A stretch of DNA of 64,000 nt from Actinoplanes sp. NBC_00393 (GCF_036053395.1 NZ_CP107942.1:8705001-8769000), one strand, 5' to 3'; shown: positions 56,738 through 64,000, numbered from the stretch's first letter. Notes: a model not told the origin generated them from the sequence alone. Program-made: numbers and translations.

Positions 56738-57882
56738 TCCTCCGCCGCAGCGCGGCGGAGAACCGCTACGCGGCGGAGAGCCGCAGCGCGGCCGAGAGCC
56801 CCAGCGCGGCGGAGAGCCGCAGCGCCGCGGCGAGGGGAGTGAGCTCGAGGCCGGCCGGGCTGCGCCCGGCATGGCTGATCGCCGGCGTGCTGGCGGTGCT
56901 GGTCGCAGTGATCGCCGGGCTGGCCTTCGGCACGGTCTCGCTGCCGCCCGGAAGCGTCGCGCTGGCGATTCTCGATCTGCTGCCGGGCGTACGCCTGAAC
57001 AGCGGCCTGACCGAGCGGGAAACCGCCATCCTGCTCCAGCTCCGGCTGCCCCGGGTGGTCCTGGGCCTGCTGGTCGGGGCGATGCTGGCGCTGGCCGGCG
57101 CCGCGTATCAGGGCGCGTTCCGCAACCCGCTGGCCGACCCGCACCTGCTCGGTGTGGCGGCCGGCGCCGGCCTCGGGGTCACCACGGTGATCGTGCTGCG
57201 CGCTGGTACGACGGCCGAGCTCCCGGTCGGCGTACCGTTAGCGGCCTTCGCCGGTGCGATCGGCGCGGTGATCCTGACCTGGCTGCTCGGTTCGGCCGGT
57301 GGCCGCGAGCGGGGCCCGGCCGCGCTGATCCTGGCCGGCGTCGCGGTGTCGGCGTTCCTGGCCGCCGGGCAGACCTACCTGCTGCAGCGGAACGTCGAGT
57401 CGCTGCGTGAGGTGTACTCCTGGCTGCTCGGCCGGCTCGCCACGGCAGGCTGGCACGACGTCCTGGTGATCCTGCCGTATGCCCTGGTCACTGCCGTGAT
57501 CGTGCTGACCCGGCGGCGCGAGCTGGATGTCCTGACCGTCGGTGACGCTGAGGCGATGAGTCTCGGTCTGCACCCGCAGCGCAGCCGGTATCTGTTGATC
57601 ATCGCGGCGTCGCTGGGCACCGCGGCTGCGGTCTCGGTCTCCGGGCTGATCGGGTTCGTCGGGATCATCGTGCCGCACACGATCCGGCTGCTCAGCGGGC
57701 CGAGCTACCGGTCGCTGCTGCCGTTGTCGCTGCTGTTCGGGGCGGCGTTCCTGGTGCTGACCGACCTGTTGGCGCGGACCGTCGGCGGGGATGCCGAGAT
57801 TCCGATCGGGGTGGTCACGGCGTTCCTCGGCGCGCCGTTCTTCGTCCTGGTGATGCGGACCAGCCGGGCGGTGCCGACATGA
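56734..57882 (+). CDS. btuC: Cobalamin ABC transporter permease (FecCD family)
   Basis: A 382-residue permease with about ten membrane segments (LRLPRVVLGLLVGAMLALAGAAYQGAFRNPLADPHLLGVAAGAGLG; GLIGFVGIIVPHTIRLL), typical of BtuC/FecD. The first ~45 residues are an unusual extension of six-residue repeats (RSAAES type) encoded by five 18-bp units. It overlaps btuF and btuD by four bases each. Confidence 0.93.
   Translation: MILRRSAAENRYAAESRSAAESPSAAESRSAAARGVSSRPAGLRPAWLIAGVLAVLVAVIAGLAFGTVSLPPGSVALAILDLLPGVRLNSGLTERETAILLQLRLPRVVLGLLVGAMLALAGAAYQGAFRNPLADPHLLGVAAGAGLGVTTVIVLRAGTTAELPVGVPLAAFAGAIGAVILTWLLGSAGGRERGPAALILAGVAVSAFLAAGQTYLLQRNVESLREVYSWLLGRLATAGWHDVLVILPYALVTAVIVLTRRRELDVLTVGDAEAMSLGLHPQRSRYLLIIAASLGTAAAVSVSGLIGFVGIIVPHTIRLLSGPSYRSLLPLSLLFGAAFLVLTDLLARTVGGDAEIPIGVVTAFLGAPFFVLVMRTSRAVPT
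56746..56835. repeat. 18-bp tandem repeat at the start of btuC
   Basis: Five units begin at 56746, 56764, 56782, 56800 and 56818 (variants of CGCAGCGCGGCGGAGAGC). They encode RSAAEN, RYAAES, RSAAES, PSAAES, RSAAAR ahead of the first membrane segment. Confidence 0.9.
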
Positions 57883-58649
57883 CAGCCATCGCGGTCGAGA
57901 AACTCACGGTACGGCTGGACGGCACCCTCATCGTCGACGGCGTCGATCTGGACGTCGCCGAGGGTGAGTGGGTGACCGTCATCGGCCCGAACGGCGCGGG
58001 GAAGTCGACGGCGCTGCGGGCGATCGGTGGTCTGCTGCCGTTCGAGGGGACGGTGTGCCTGCACGGCACCGCGGTCGACCAGCTGCACCGGCGGGAGCGG
58101 GCCAAGGCCATCGCCACCGTCATGCAGTCGCCGGTGGTGCCGCCGGCTATGCGGGTCTTCGACTATGTGCTGTTGGGGCGTACGCCGTACATCCCGCCGC
58201 TGGGCCGCGAGTCGGCCGCCGACCTGGACGTGGTCGACGAGGTCCTGGACGCGCTGGACCTGGCCGCGTTCGCCGGCCGCCGTCTGGACACCCTGTCCGG
58301 CGGTGAGCGGCAGCGGGTCTTCCTGGCCCGTGCGCTCGCACAGGGCGCGGGCATCCTGCTGCTGGACGAACCGACCAGCGCGCTGGACATCGGGCACCAG
58401 CAGGAGGTGCTGGAGCTGGTCGACCGGCTGCGGGCGGAGCGGGGCCTGACCGTGCTCGCCACCATGCACGACCTGTCGACGGCGGGCGAGTACGCCGACC
58501 GGATGGTGTTGCTGGCGGGCGGCCGGGTGGTCGCCGCGGGCACGCCGACCGAGGTGCTGACCGAGGCGAACCTGGCTGAGCACTACCGGGTCAAGGTGCG
58601 CGTGATCGAGGGAGATCATGGCCCGTTGGTGGTGGCAGTCCGTATTTAA
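57879..58649 (+). CDS. btuD: Cobalamin ABC transporter ATP-binding protein
   Basis: A 256-residue ATPase with Walker A GPNGAGKST, Q-loop VMQSPVVPP, signature LSGGERQRVFLARAL, Walker B ILLLDEPTSALD and H-loop MHD. ATG 57879 overlaps the btuC stop. The last codons and TAA stop lie in the first copy of an 18-bp direct repeat (58638-58673). Confidence 0.94.
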   Translation: MTAIAVEKLTVRLDGTLIVDGVDLDVAEGEWVTVIGPNGAGKSTALRAIGGLLPFEGTVCLHGTAVDQLHRRERAKAIATVMQSPVVPPAMRVFDYVLLGRTPYIPPLGRESAADLDVVDEVLDALDLAAFAGRRLDTLSGGERQRVFLARALAQGAGILLLDEPTSALDIGHQQEVLELVDRLRAERGLTVLATMHDLSTAGEYADRMVLLAGGRVVAAGTPTEVLTEANLAEHYRVKVRVIEGDHGPLVVAVRI

Positions 58650-58673
58650 GGAAAGGTCCGTACTTGAGGAAAA
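58638..58673. repeat. 18-bp direct repeat carrying the btuD stop codon
   Basis: GTCCGTATTTAAGGAAAG at 58638-58655 is followed by GTCCGTACTTGAGGAAAA at 58656-58673. The first holds the TAA that ends btuD; the second has TGA at the same place. Confidence 0.85.
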
Positions 58674-58752
58674 GCGGGCCGCGAACCGAACCGCAACCGA
58701 GCGGCGACCGGTCTGCACTCCGGGGGCCCCGGAACGGCCCGAACTGATGGGC

Positions 58753-59022
58753 ATGACGGACACGATGGTGGTGGAGCTCGGACTGCAGGCCATGAGCGTT
58801 GCGGCGAAGATGTCGGCGCCGGTGCTGCTGACCGCCCTGGCGGTCGGATTCGCGATCTCGCTGTTCCAGTCGGTGACCCAGATCCAGGAGGCGACGCTCT
58901 CGTTCGTGCCGAAGGCGGTGGCGATCGGTGCGGCGCTGCTGCTCTGCGGCAACTGGATGCTGCGGGAGATGATGACGTACACGGAGCAGTTGTTCGAGAA
59001 GCTGCCGGCCCTGCTGGGCTGA
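58753..59022 (+). CDS. fliQ: Orphan flagellar export protein FliQ
   Basis: An 89-residue protein with two membrane helices that matches FliQ over its full length: LGLQAMSVAAKMSAPVLLTALAVGFAISLFQ, the signature QSVTQIQEATLSFVPK, and a C-terminal LFEKLPALLG. FliQ is a core part of the flagellar type III export gate. No other flagellar gene is in the window. It lies about 100 bases after btuD with no terminator between, so it may be read from the cobalamin-regulated transcript. ATG 58747 is an alternative; a longer frame from ATG 58618 would add ~45 residues unlike FliQ. Confidence 0.88.
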   Translation: MTDTMVVELGLQAMSVAAKMSAPVLLTALAVGFAISLFQSVTQIQEATLSFVPKAVAIGAALLLCGNWMLREMMTYTEQLFEKLPALLG

Positions 59023-59039
59023 GGGAGCAACGAGAAAGA

Positions 59040-59062
59040 GGCCGCCCATCGGGCGGCCTTTT
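59040..59062. terminator. Bidirectional terminator between fliQ and VOC gene
   Basis: GGCCGCCC at 59040-59047 pairs with GGGCGGCC at 59051-59058 over an ATC loop, with TTTT on the plus side and CTCTTTCTC on the minus side. It serves both convergent genes. Confidence 0.92.
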
Positions 59063-59065
59063 CGT

Positions 59066-59827
59066 TTACCTGGTGGCGGCGAGGATCGCGAACATCGCGC
59101 CCTGCGGATCCTCGAGCACCGCGTAGCGCCCGACGTCGATCGTCACGGGTGGGTAGATGATCCGGGCGCCCAGCCCGTACGCATGATCGGCCGCGATGTC
59201 GCAGTCACCGACCGCGAAATACACCAGCCAGTGCGGCAGCAGATCGTCCGGCCAGGCGCTGCCGATCATCAGCTGCATGCCGGCGACCTGCGCGTGGTTG
59301 CGTTCGCAGATCACGTACGGCAACTCGCCCATCCGGGTGTCCCGGAACGACCAGTCGAAAACGGCGCCGTAGAACGCTTTCGCCCCTTCCAGGTCGCGGG
59401 TGTTCAGCTCGGCCCAGGTGAGCGCACCGGGCAGGTCGAAGACCTCGGCGCCGCGCATCATCCCGGCCTCCCAGACGCTGAAGGGCGCACCCGCCGGGTC
59501 CAGGAACGCGGCCATCCGCCCCTGATCCATCACGTCGAACGGCGGCACCAGCACTTTTCCGGCCGCGGCCTCGACCCGGGCGGCGACGACATCGGCGTCC
59601 TCGGCGGCGATGTACGTACTCCAGGCGGTCGGCTGGCCCTCCCCGAACAGCGGCCCGGCCCCGGCCACCGGCAGCCCGTTGAGCAGGAACGTCGTGTAGC
59701 CACCGAAGTCGTCGCCGGACACCTCCGCGGTCCAGCCGAACAGCGTCGTGTAGAAACGGATCGCGTCCTCGAGGTCGGCGGTGGCCAGATCCACCCAGTT
59801 CGGCACGCCGGGCGATGGAGCGGTCAT
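59066..59827 (-). CDS. Two-domain VOC (glyoxalase-like) protein
   Basis: A 253-residue protein of two vicinal-oxygen-chelate domains (GVPNWVDLATADLEDAIRFYTTLFGW; LTWAELNTRDLEGAKAFYGAVFDW). It resembles the 27-kDa antigen CFP30B / hydroxylase-like group of actinobacteria. ATG 59827 is preferred over 59836. Substrate unknown. Confidence 0.88.
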   Translation of the reverse strand: MTAPSPGVPNWVDLATADLEDAIRFYTTLFGWTAEVSGDDFGGYTTFLLNGLPVAGAGPLFGEGQPTAWSTYIAAEDADVVAARVEAAAGKVLVPPFDVMDQGRMAAFLDPAGAPFSVWEAGMMRGAEVFDLPGALTWAELNTRDLEGAKAFYGAVFDWSFRDTRMGELPYVICERNHAQVAGMQLMIGSAWPDDLLPHWLVYFAVGDCDIAADHAYGLGARIIYPPVTIDVGRYAVLEDPQGAMFAILAATR

Positions 59828-59879
59828 GGGTCGCATCGTTGCATTCCCATGCCTGTTACCGGATAGAACTGTCGTTGTT

Positions 59880-60620
59880 CTAGCCGAATCTGCGACCTTC
59901 GTCTCGCCGGTACGCCCACACGGCGAGGACCGCGAACAGCCCCGTCCACCCGACGAGCGTCACCGTCGGCCACACCTCCAGCGGGTAGTCCCCGACCGCC
60001 GCCCACATCAGCCGGGCCGCGCCACCGGTCGGCAGATACGGCGCGATGTCCTCGACGAAACCGGGTGCTCCGCCGGGTGGCGCCATCAACCCGCCGCCGA
60101 ACGCCAGCGGCAGGAACAGCAGCTGAGCCACCACGATCGCGGCCTTCTGCGGCAGCGAGTAGCCGATCGCGAGGCCCATCAGGATGAACGGCAGCGTGAT
60201 CCCGACGGTCACCGCGACGGTGGCGAGGAACTCGGTCGCCGACAGCGTCGCCGCGGTCAGCAGCGTGGCGATCAGAAGGACCGGGGTCAGGGCCACGGCC
60301 ATCATCACCAGGCCGGCCAGCATCCGTCCGGCGAATCGGGGGGCGGCGCCGGCCGGCAGCGTACGCACGAACGGGTCCCACGGCTGGGCCCGGTCCTCGG
60401 CGACACCGATGCCGTACTGGAAGAGGTTGGTGCTCATCACCGTGAACGTCACCATCGACGCCGTCGCGTAGGTCGCGGCGACCGGTGAGTCGCCGGCGAA
60501 CGGGACCACGAACGCGAGCATCGCCAGAGCCGGCCAGACCGCGTTGCCGACCACCGCGATCGGGATCCGGAACACCTCGATGACCTGGAACTTGGCGTGG
60601 GTCAGGGTCAGCGAGGACAT
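59880..60620 (-). CDS. ABC-2 type transporter permease
   Basis: A 246-residue membrane protein with six hydrophobic segments and the ABC-2 layout (FQVIEVFRIPIAVVGNAVWP; GLMAPPGGAPGFVEDIAPYLPTGGAARL). It overlaps the upstream ATPase gene by 13 bases and is the last gene of a four-gene operon running from 62417. The pair should export a drug, lipid or similar compound. Confidence 0.9.
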   Translation of the reverse strand: MSSLTLTHAKFQVIEVFRIPIAVVGNAVWPALAMLAFVVPFAGDSPVAATYATASMVTFTVMSTNLFQYGIGVAEDRAQPWDPFVRTLPAGAAPRFAGRMLAGLVMMAVALTPVLLIATLLTAATLSATEFLATVAVTVGITLPFILMGLAIGYSLPQKAAIVVAQLLFLPLAFGGGLMAPPGGAPGFVEDIAPYLPTGGAARLMWAAVGDYPLEVWPTVTLVGWTGLFAVLAVWAYRRDEGRRFG

Positions 60621-61489
60621 GACGGCTCCCGGGTCAGCGTCAGGAACGCCTCCTCCAGCGAGGTGGGGCGTACCTCCAGGTCGCGGAACGGCACGTCGTG
60701 CGCGACCAGAGCGCGGACCAGGCGATCCGCGTCTGCGGTGAGGAGATGCAGGCGGTCCGCCGCACGCTCCACACTCACCAGACCGTCCAGATCCGGCAAC
60801 GGTACGGCTGACGTCAGGCTGACCCGGCGTATCCCGACCAGCTCGCGAACCGCCGTCACGCTGTCGTCGGCGAGCACCCGCCCACCCGCCAGCACCACGA
60901 CGCGGCGGGCCAGCGCCTCGATCTCCTCCAGGTAGTGGCTGGTCAGCACGACGGTGCCACCCTCGCGGTGGAACTCCCGGATGCCGTCCCAGAGCGAGCG
61001 GCGCGCCTCGACGTCCAGGCCGGTGGTCGGCTCGTCGAGGAAGACGATGCTGGGCCGGCCGACGAAGGCCAGGGCCACGGCGAGACGGCGACGCTGTCCG
61101 CCGGAGAGGCCGCCGGTCTGTCGGCGGACCAGGTCGGACAGGCCGAACCGGTCGAGCAACTCGCCCTTGTCGAGCGGGTCGGGGTAGTGCGCGCGTACGA
61201 AATCAACGACCTCGCCGACGCGAAGCGAGGCGGGCAGCCCGGTCTCCTGCGGGGTGACACCCAGCGTGCGCCGGCTCGCCGGATCGCGCGGGTCGCCGCC
61301 GCAGAGCTCGACCCGGCCGGACGTCGGCCGGCGAATGCCGATGAACAGGTTGACCAGGGTGCTCTTGCCCGCGCCGTTCGGCCCGAGCAGACCGACCAGC
61401 TCGCCGGCCCGCACCTCGAGGTCGACGCCGTCCAGAGCGAGGGTGTTGCCGTAGCGCCGACTGACGTTGTCGGCTCGTGCCTGGATCAT
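60608..61489 (-). CDS. ABC transporter ATP-binding protein (drug/ABC-2 type)
   Basis: A 293-residue ATPase with Walker A GPNGAGKST, Q-loop TPQETGLPASL, signature LSGGQRRRLAVALAF, Walker B IVFLDEPTTGLD and H-loop SHY, plus the ~70-residue C-terminal domain usual in DrrA/NatA-type exporters. ATG 61489 overlaps the stop of the winged-helix gene. Confidence 0.93.
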   Translation of the reverse strand: MIQARADNVSRRYGNTLALDGVDLEVRAGELVGLLGPNGAGKSTLVNLFIGIRRPTSGRVELCGGDPRDPASRRTLGVTPQETGLPASLRVGEVVDFVRAHYPDPLDKGELLDRFGLSDLVRRQTGGLSGGQRRRLAVALAFVGRPSIVFLDEPTTGLDVEARRSLWDGIREFHREGGTVVLTSHYLEEIEALARRVVVLAGGRVLADDSVTAVRELVGIRRVSLTSAVPLPDLDGLVSVERAADRLHLLTADADRLVRALVAHDVPFRDLEVRPTSLEEAFLTLTREPSCPR

Positions 61490-61800
61490 TTCTCCTCCCC
61501 GGGTAACAGGCTGCGTAGTGCGGTGACGTACTCCTCGAAGGCCAGACGGCCGCGCCGGGTCAGGCGGACCAGGGTGGCCGGTGTGCGGCCGCGGTGGGTC
61601 TTGGTGACCTCGACATAGCCGGCGTCCTCGAGTTTGCGCAGGTGGACTGAGAGGTTGCCGGCGGTCATCCGGAGGATCTCCTGCAGTCGCGGGAAGGCGA
61701 TCGAGTCACACTCGCCCAGCTGGGAGAGGGCGGAGACCACCCGGAGCCGGGCCTGCGCGTGGATGACCGGGTCGAGGTCGGGCAGCGTCTCGTCGCTCAT
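61486..61800 (-). CDS. Winged-helix transcriptional regulator
   Basis: A 104-residue single-domain regulator of the MarR/ArsR-like winged-helix group (ARLRVVSALSQLGECDSIAFPRLQEILRMTAGNLSVHLRKLEDAGYVEVTKTHRGRTPATLVRLTRRG). ATG 61800 overlaps the preceding stop. Position within the exporter operon suggests it controls the operon from the palindromes at 62424-62452. Confidence 0.88.
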   Translation of the reverse strand: MSDETLPDLDPVIHAQARLRVVSALSQLGECDSIAFPRLQEILRMTAGNLSVHLRKLEDAGYVEVTKTHRGRTPATLVRLTRRGRLAFEEYVTALRSLLPGEEK

Positions 61801-62417
61801 CGCAGCCGCAACCAGCCGACGAGGCCGGCGACCAGCAGCCCGCCACCACCGGCGACTGCGACGATGAGCGCGTGCCACCCGGGTCCGATCAGGACACCGA
61901 CGATGTTGACGCCGTTGATCCAGGCGCCGAGAACGAACATGTTCCGGTCGTTCCAGATCGCGCCGCCGGCCATGTAGAGCGTGCCGACCAGGGTGACCAT
62001 GCCGCCGCCCCAGAGCAGGCCCACCAGGTGCTCCGGGAGGGCGTCGCTGACCCGGGCGATGACGATGGCCAGCCCGGTGGATCCGGCTGACCAGGCGAAA
62101 CCGTACATCGCGCCCTGTCGGCTGCCGGGACCGGAGATCTGCCGGCCGGACCGCATGCCGACCACGCCGGTGATCGTCCCGGCGATCACGATCGAGGCGA
62201 TGAGGGCCACCATCGGCACCCAGTCGGGCATGTCGACGAGGACGCGGCCGCCCGGACCGTAGCGCAGGAAGAACAGGCCGGATCCGACCAGCCAGGCGAC
62301 ACCCCACGGCCAGAACATCCATCGCGGATCCGGTGTCAGCTCGCGCTCGAGGTTGGCCTGCTCACGCTGGATCAGGCGCAGTGCCTCGGCGGGGTCCTCA
62401 ATAGAGGGTTCGTCCAT
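61797..62417 (-). CDS. Membrane protein of unknown function, exporter operon
   Basis: A 206-residue protein with a ~30-residue cytoplasmic start (EALRLIQREQANLEREL) and about five membrane segments (WPWGVAWLVGSGLFFLRYG, VPMVALIASIVIAGTITGVVG, and others). It is the first gene of the operon with the winged-helix regulator and ABC-2 exporter; this neighbour type is common there. Role unknown, possibly sensory. Confidence 0.8.
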   Translation of the reverse strand: MDEPSIEDPAEALRLIQREQANLERELTPDPRWMFWPWGVAWLVGSGLFFLRYGPGGRVLVDMPDWVPMVALIASIVIAGTITGVVGMRSGRQISGPGSRQGAMYGFAWSAGSTGLAIVIARVSDALPEHLVGLLWGGGMVTLVGTLYMAGGAIWNDRNMFVLGAWINGVNIVGVLIGPGWHALIVAVAGGGGLLVAGLVGWLRLR

Positions 62418-62423
62418 GGCGCA

Positions 62424-62452
62424 ACTTTACAGCGCAAAGTCAAAGAACTTTG
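62424..62452. promoter_or_regulatory. Putative operator of the ABC-2 exporter operon
   Basis: Two inverted repeats lie just upstream of the first gene: ACTTT-N7-AAAGT at 62424-62440 and CAAAGAACTTTG at 62441-62452. On the minus strand TTGACT at about 62438-62443 could be a -35 element within them. The operon's winged-helix protein is the likely binder. Confidence 0.55.
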
Positions 62453-62537
62453 TGCCATAAACCTCGACGGCTGGTTAACCGGGCTGTGCCACGAGCCCGG
62501 GAACAGCCCGGTTAGCCAGCCGAACTACGCTCTTGGG

Positions 62538-62951
62538 GTGATCTTGCGTGCGGCGACGGTGGGCGAGCTGCCCGCGGTTCTGGAGTTCTGGCAGGTGGCG
62601 GCAGAGAACGACAGCCGGCCGGTGGACACTCCGGCTGCGATCGAGGCCCTGCACCGGCGCGATCCGGAAGCGTTGATCCTGGCGGTGGACGGCGACGAGA
62701 TCGTCGGAACAGTGATCGCCGGATGGGACGGCTGGCGCTGCCACCTCTACCGGCTCGCGGTCGCTCCATGGCGGCGCCGGGAAGGCATCGGCGGCCGGCT
62801 GATTGCCGCGGCCGAGGGCCGATTCCAAAACTTCGGGGGTACGCGTTCCGACGCCATGGTCCTCGACGACAACACCCTGGCCCATGGCATCTGGGCAGCT
62901 CAGGGCTACCGGCAGCAGGCGGAGTGGTCTCGCTGGGTGAAAGCGCTGTAG
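62538..62951 (+). CDS. GNAT-family N-acetyltransferase
   Basis: A 137-residue single-domain acetyltransferase with motif B/A features (EIVGTVIAGWDGWRCHLYRLAVAPWRRREGIGGRLIAAAE) where RREGIGG binds acetyl-CoA. It starts with GTG. It stands alone; substrate unknown. Confidence 0.9.
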   Translation: MILRAATVGELPAVLEFWQVAAENDSRPVDTPAAIEALHRRDPEALILAVDGDEIVGTVIAGWDGWRCHLYRLAVAPWRRREGIGGRLIAAAEGRFQNFGGTRSDAMVLDDNTLAHGIWAAQGYRQQAEWSRWVKAL

Positions 62952-62952
62952 C

Positions 62953-62992
62953 GGTTATCCACAGCCCGAACGCCCGGGCTGTGGATAACCGT
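62953..62992. terminator. Convergent-gene hairpin carrying two perfect DnaA boxes
   Basis: A 17-bp perfect stem (CGGTTATCCACAGCCCG against CGGGCTGTGGATAACCG) with a six-base loop lies between the stops of the GNAT and LLM genes. The arms contain TTATCCACA at 62956-62964 and its complement TGTGGATAA at 62981-62989, the classic DnaA box. It probably ends both transcripts; DnaA binding is possible. Confidence 0.8.
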
Positions 62993-62997
62993 GTTGC

Positions 62998-63864
62998 TCA
63001 GCGACCCAGCGCGGCGAGCGCGGCCCGCACCTGGCCCAGCGGGTCCGGTCCGAACGGGCGCAGCACCACGGTGCTCACCCCGGTCTCGGTCAGGGTCCGC
63101 ACCTTGGCCGGGACATCCGACGCCGACCCGACCAGCGCGAACACCTCCTCCGGGGTGACGCCCAGGAAGCCGGCCTGTGTGACCAGGGCCTCGCGGGCAG
63201 TCCGCGCCGCACGCTCGGCGTCATCGTCGATGTGCAGGAAGGCGAACCCGATCACCTCGTGATCCTCCCCGGCGCCGCCCCGGCGGATGTGACCGATCGA
63301 CTCGGTGATCTGCGCCGGGCTCAGGCCCTCGACCAGGATCGTGCCGTCGGCCGCGCGACCGGAGAGCTCCAGGGAACGCGGGCGCACCACACCGGTCACC
63401 ACCGGCGGGACCACCGAGGGCGGGTGCACCAGGCTGATCCCGTCCAGGTGCACCTCGCGGCCGTCGACCGTGACGGTCTCGCCACGCAGCAACTGGCGGA
63501 CCGCGGTCACAGTCTCCTCGAGCATGGCGAGCGGCGACTTCGGTGCGACACCGACCTGGCGCATCCAGTCCGGCACGCCGTGACCGAGACCGGCCACCAC
63601 CCGGCCGGGGAACACCCGGGCCAGGTTGGCGATCTCCATGGCGTACAGGGCGGGGCTGCGCAGCGGCGCGGGCGCGATGCCGATGCCGACCCGCAACCGG
63701 GAGGTGGCGGCCAGGGCGATCGCCGCGGCGCTGACACCGCCGGTCCAGCCGAGGTCCTCCACCACCCACAGGTCGTCCGCGCCGGCCTCGTCCAGCGCGC
63801 GGGCGAAACCGGGGAGCTCTTCAGGGGGAATGTCGCGGTCGAACATCACTCCGATACGGGGCAT
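62998..63864 (-). CDS. LLM-class F420-dependent oxidoreductase
   Basis: A 288-residue TIM-barrel protein of the luciferase-like family (PRIGVMFDRDIPPEELPGFARALDEAGADDLWVVEDLGWTGG; RVGIGIAPAPLRSPALYAMEIANLARVFPGRVVAGLGHGVPDWMRQVG), which in actinobacteria mostly uses coenzyme F420. ATG 63864 overlaps the helicase stop (TGATG). Substrate unknown. Confidence 0.9.
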   Translation of the reverse strand: MPRIGVMFDRDIPPEELPGFARALDEAGADDLWVVEDLGWTGGVSAAAIALAATSRLRVGIGIAPAPLRSPALYAMEIANLARVFPGRVVAGLGHGVPDWMRQVGVAPKSPLAMLEETVTAVRQLLRGETVTVDGREVHLDGISLVHPPSVVPPVVTGVVRPRSLELSGRAADGTILVEGLSPAQITESIGHIRRGGAGEDHEVIGFAFLHIDDDAERAARTAREALVTQAGFLGVTPEEVFALVGSASDVPAKVRTLTETGVSTVVLRPFGPDPLGQVRAALAALGR

Positions 63865-64000
63865 CAAGCGATCTTAAGCGGTTCAGGCAGCGATTTGGCG
63901 TGCAGCACGGAAAGCCTGGTGACGGCCCGGGTGAGGACCACGTAGAGGCGGTTCAGGCCCTTCGGTTCGGCGGCCACGATGTCGGCCGGCTCGTGGACGA
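63864..64000 (-). CDS. Superfamily I helicase, C-terminal end only (HelD/UvrD type)
   Basis: The last ~45 codons of a gene that enters from the right edge. They encode KGLNRLYVVLTRAVTRLSVLHAKSLPEPL, which is helicase motif VI (LYVALTRA) and the usual short tail. The LPEPL ending resembles actinobacterial HelD, the RNA polymerase recycling factor, but UvrD-like helicases cannot be excluded from this fragment. Confidence 0.8.
   Translation of the reverse strand, partial: VHEPADIVAAEPKGLNRLYVVLTRAVTRLSVLHAKSLPEPLKIA

Noticed and set aside
58618..58752. Extended fliQ start at ATG 58618 overlapping btuD
   Set aside because: It has a plausible ribosome site but would add ~45 charged residues absent from FliQ, and part of them come from a duplicated stop-codon segment.

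Overview
The window is high-GC actinobacterial DNA, most likely from the Micromonosporaceae (Actinoplanes or a close relative). Supporting signs are GTG and TTG starts behind purine-rich ribosome sites, operons chained by ATGA and GTGA overlaps, an actinobacterial 23S-5S rRNA end, a BldC regulator, the futalosine (Mqn) menaquinone route, Osa-type osmoadaptation genes, and a flagellar export gene (fliQ), which fits a motile-spore genus. The genus is an inference; the class is secure.

Layout. 1-1224: 3' end of a 23S gene, a 5S gene and a terminator. 1285-6562: secreted beta-propeller phytase, tRNA-Lys(UUU), L,D-transpeptidase lipoprotein, CGNR regulator, zinc-finger membrane protein, a small gene behind a perfect LexA (SOS) palindrome, and mscL. 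6661-12772: a stressosome and partner-switching cluster: a STAS antagonist divergent from rsbR-rsbS-rsbT, a kinase/PP2C fusion, a histidine kinase with an RsbT-like N-terminus, and a receiver-PP2C phosphatase. 12810-15614: PadR-controlled ABC exporter with a clear palindromic operator. 15674-20828: oligopeptidase B, an FAD oxidoreductase whose 3' end lies in a 27-bp repeat array, and two paralogous DHFR-like reductases. 21087-28266: a second signalling hub like Streptomyces osaC/osaA/osaB, whose central kinase carries a long HAMP array. 28276-31172: secreted pectate lyase, a membrane-anchored protein and another STAS protein.

31287-44731: core metabolism. hemL, a histidine phosphatase, and the System II cytochrome c maturation genes (thioredoxin lipoprotein, ccdA, resB, ccsB) are in the order also known from mycobacteria. 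They are followed by menaquinone genes (UbiD-like mqnL, mqnP, ubiX), a SigE-type sigma factor with a putative membrane partner, bldC, and an Lrp regulator overlapping a cysteine desulfhydrase-like gene. 44767-53117: a membrane metallopeptidase, a DEAD-box RNA helicase ending in repeats, a very Pro-rich tail-anchored protein with 60-bp repeats, and an NlpC/P60 endopeptidase. 53327-55590: mqnE, two small membrane proteins, then degenerate repeats and a signal peptidase I remnant. 55600-59062: a cobalamin riboswitch, btuFCD and an isolated fliQ, closed by a terminator. 59066-64000: VOC protein, an ABC-2 exporter operon with its regulator, GNAT, an LLM oxidoreductase, and the tail of a superfamily I helicase (HelD/UvrD type).

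Two themes run through the region. First, partner-switching proteins are dense: four STAS proteins, three SpoIIE-type phosphatases, RsbT, and two large histidine kinases, yet no SigB-like sigma factor is present, so the outputs lie elsewhere. Second, short tandem repeats, mostly in unit lengths divisible by three (18, 21, 27, about 42, 60 and 276 bp), lie in genes and at gene ends, several straddling stop codons. The most unusual single items are the orphan fliQ behind the B12-regulated genes, the SOS box in front of an unknown 76-residue protein, the pair of perfect DnaA boxes forming a hairpin between convergent genes, and the repeat arrays that would extend two proteins but for one base each.
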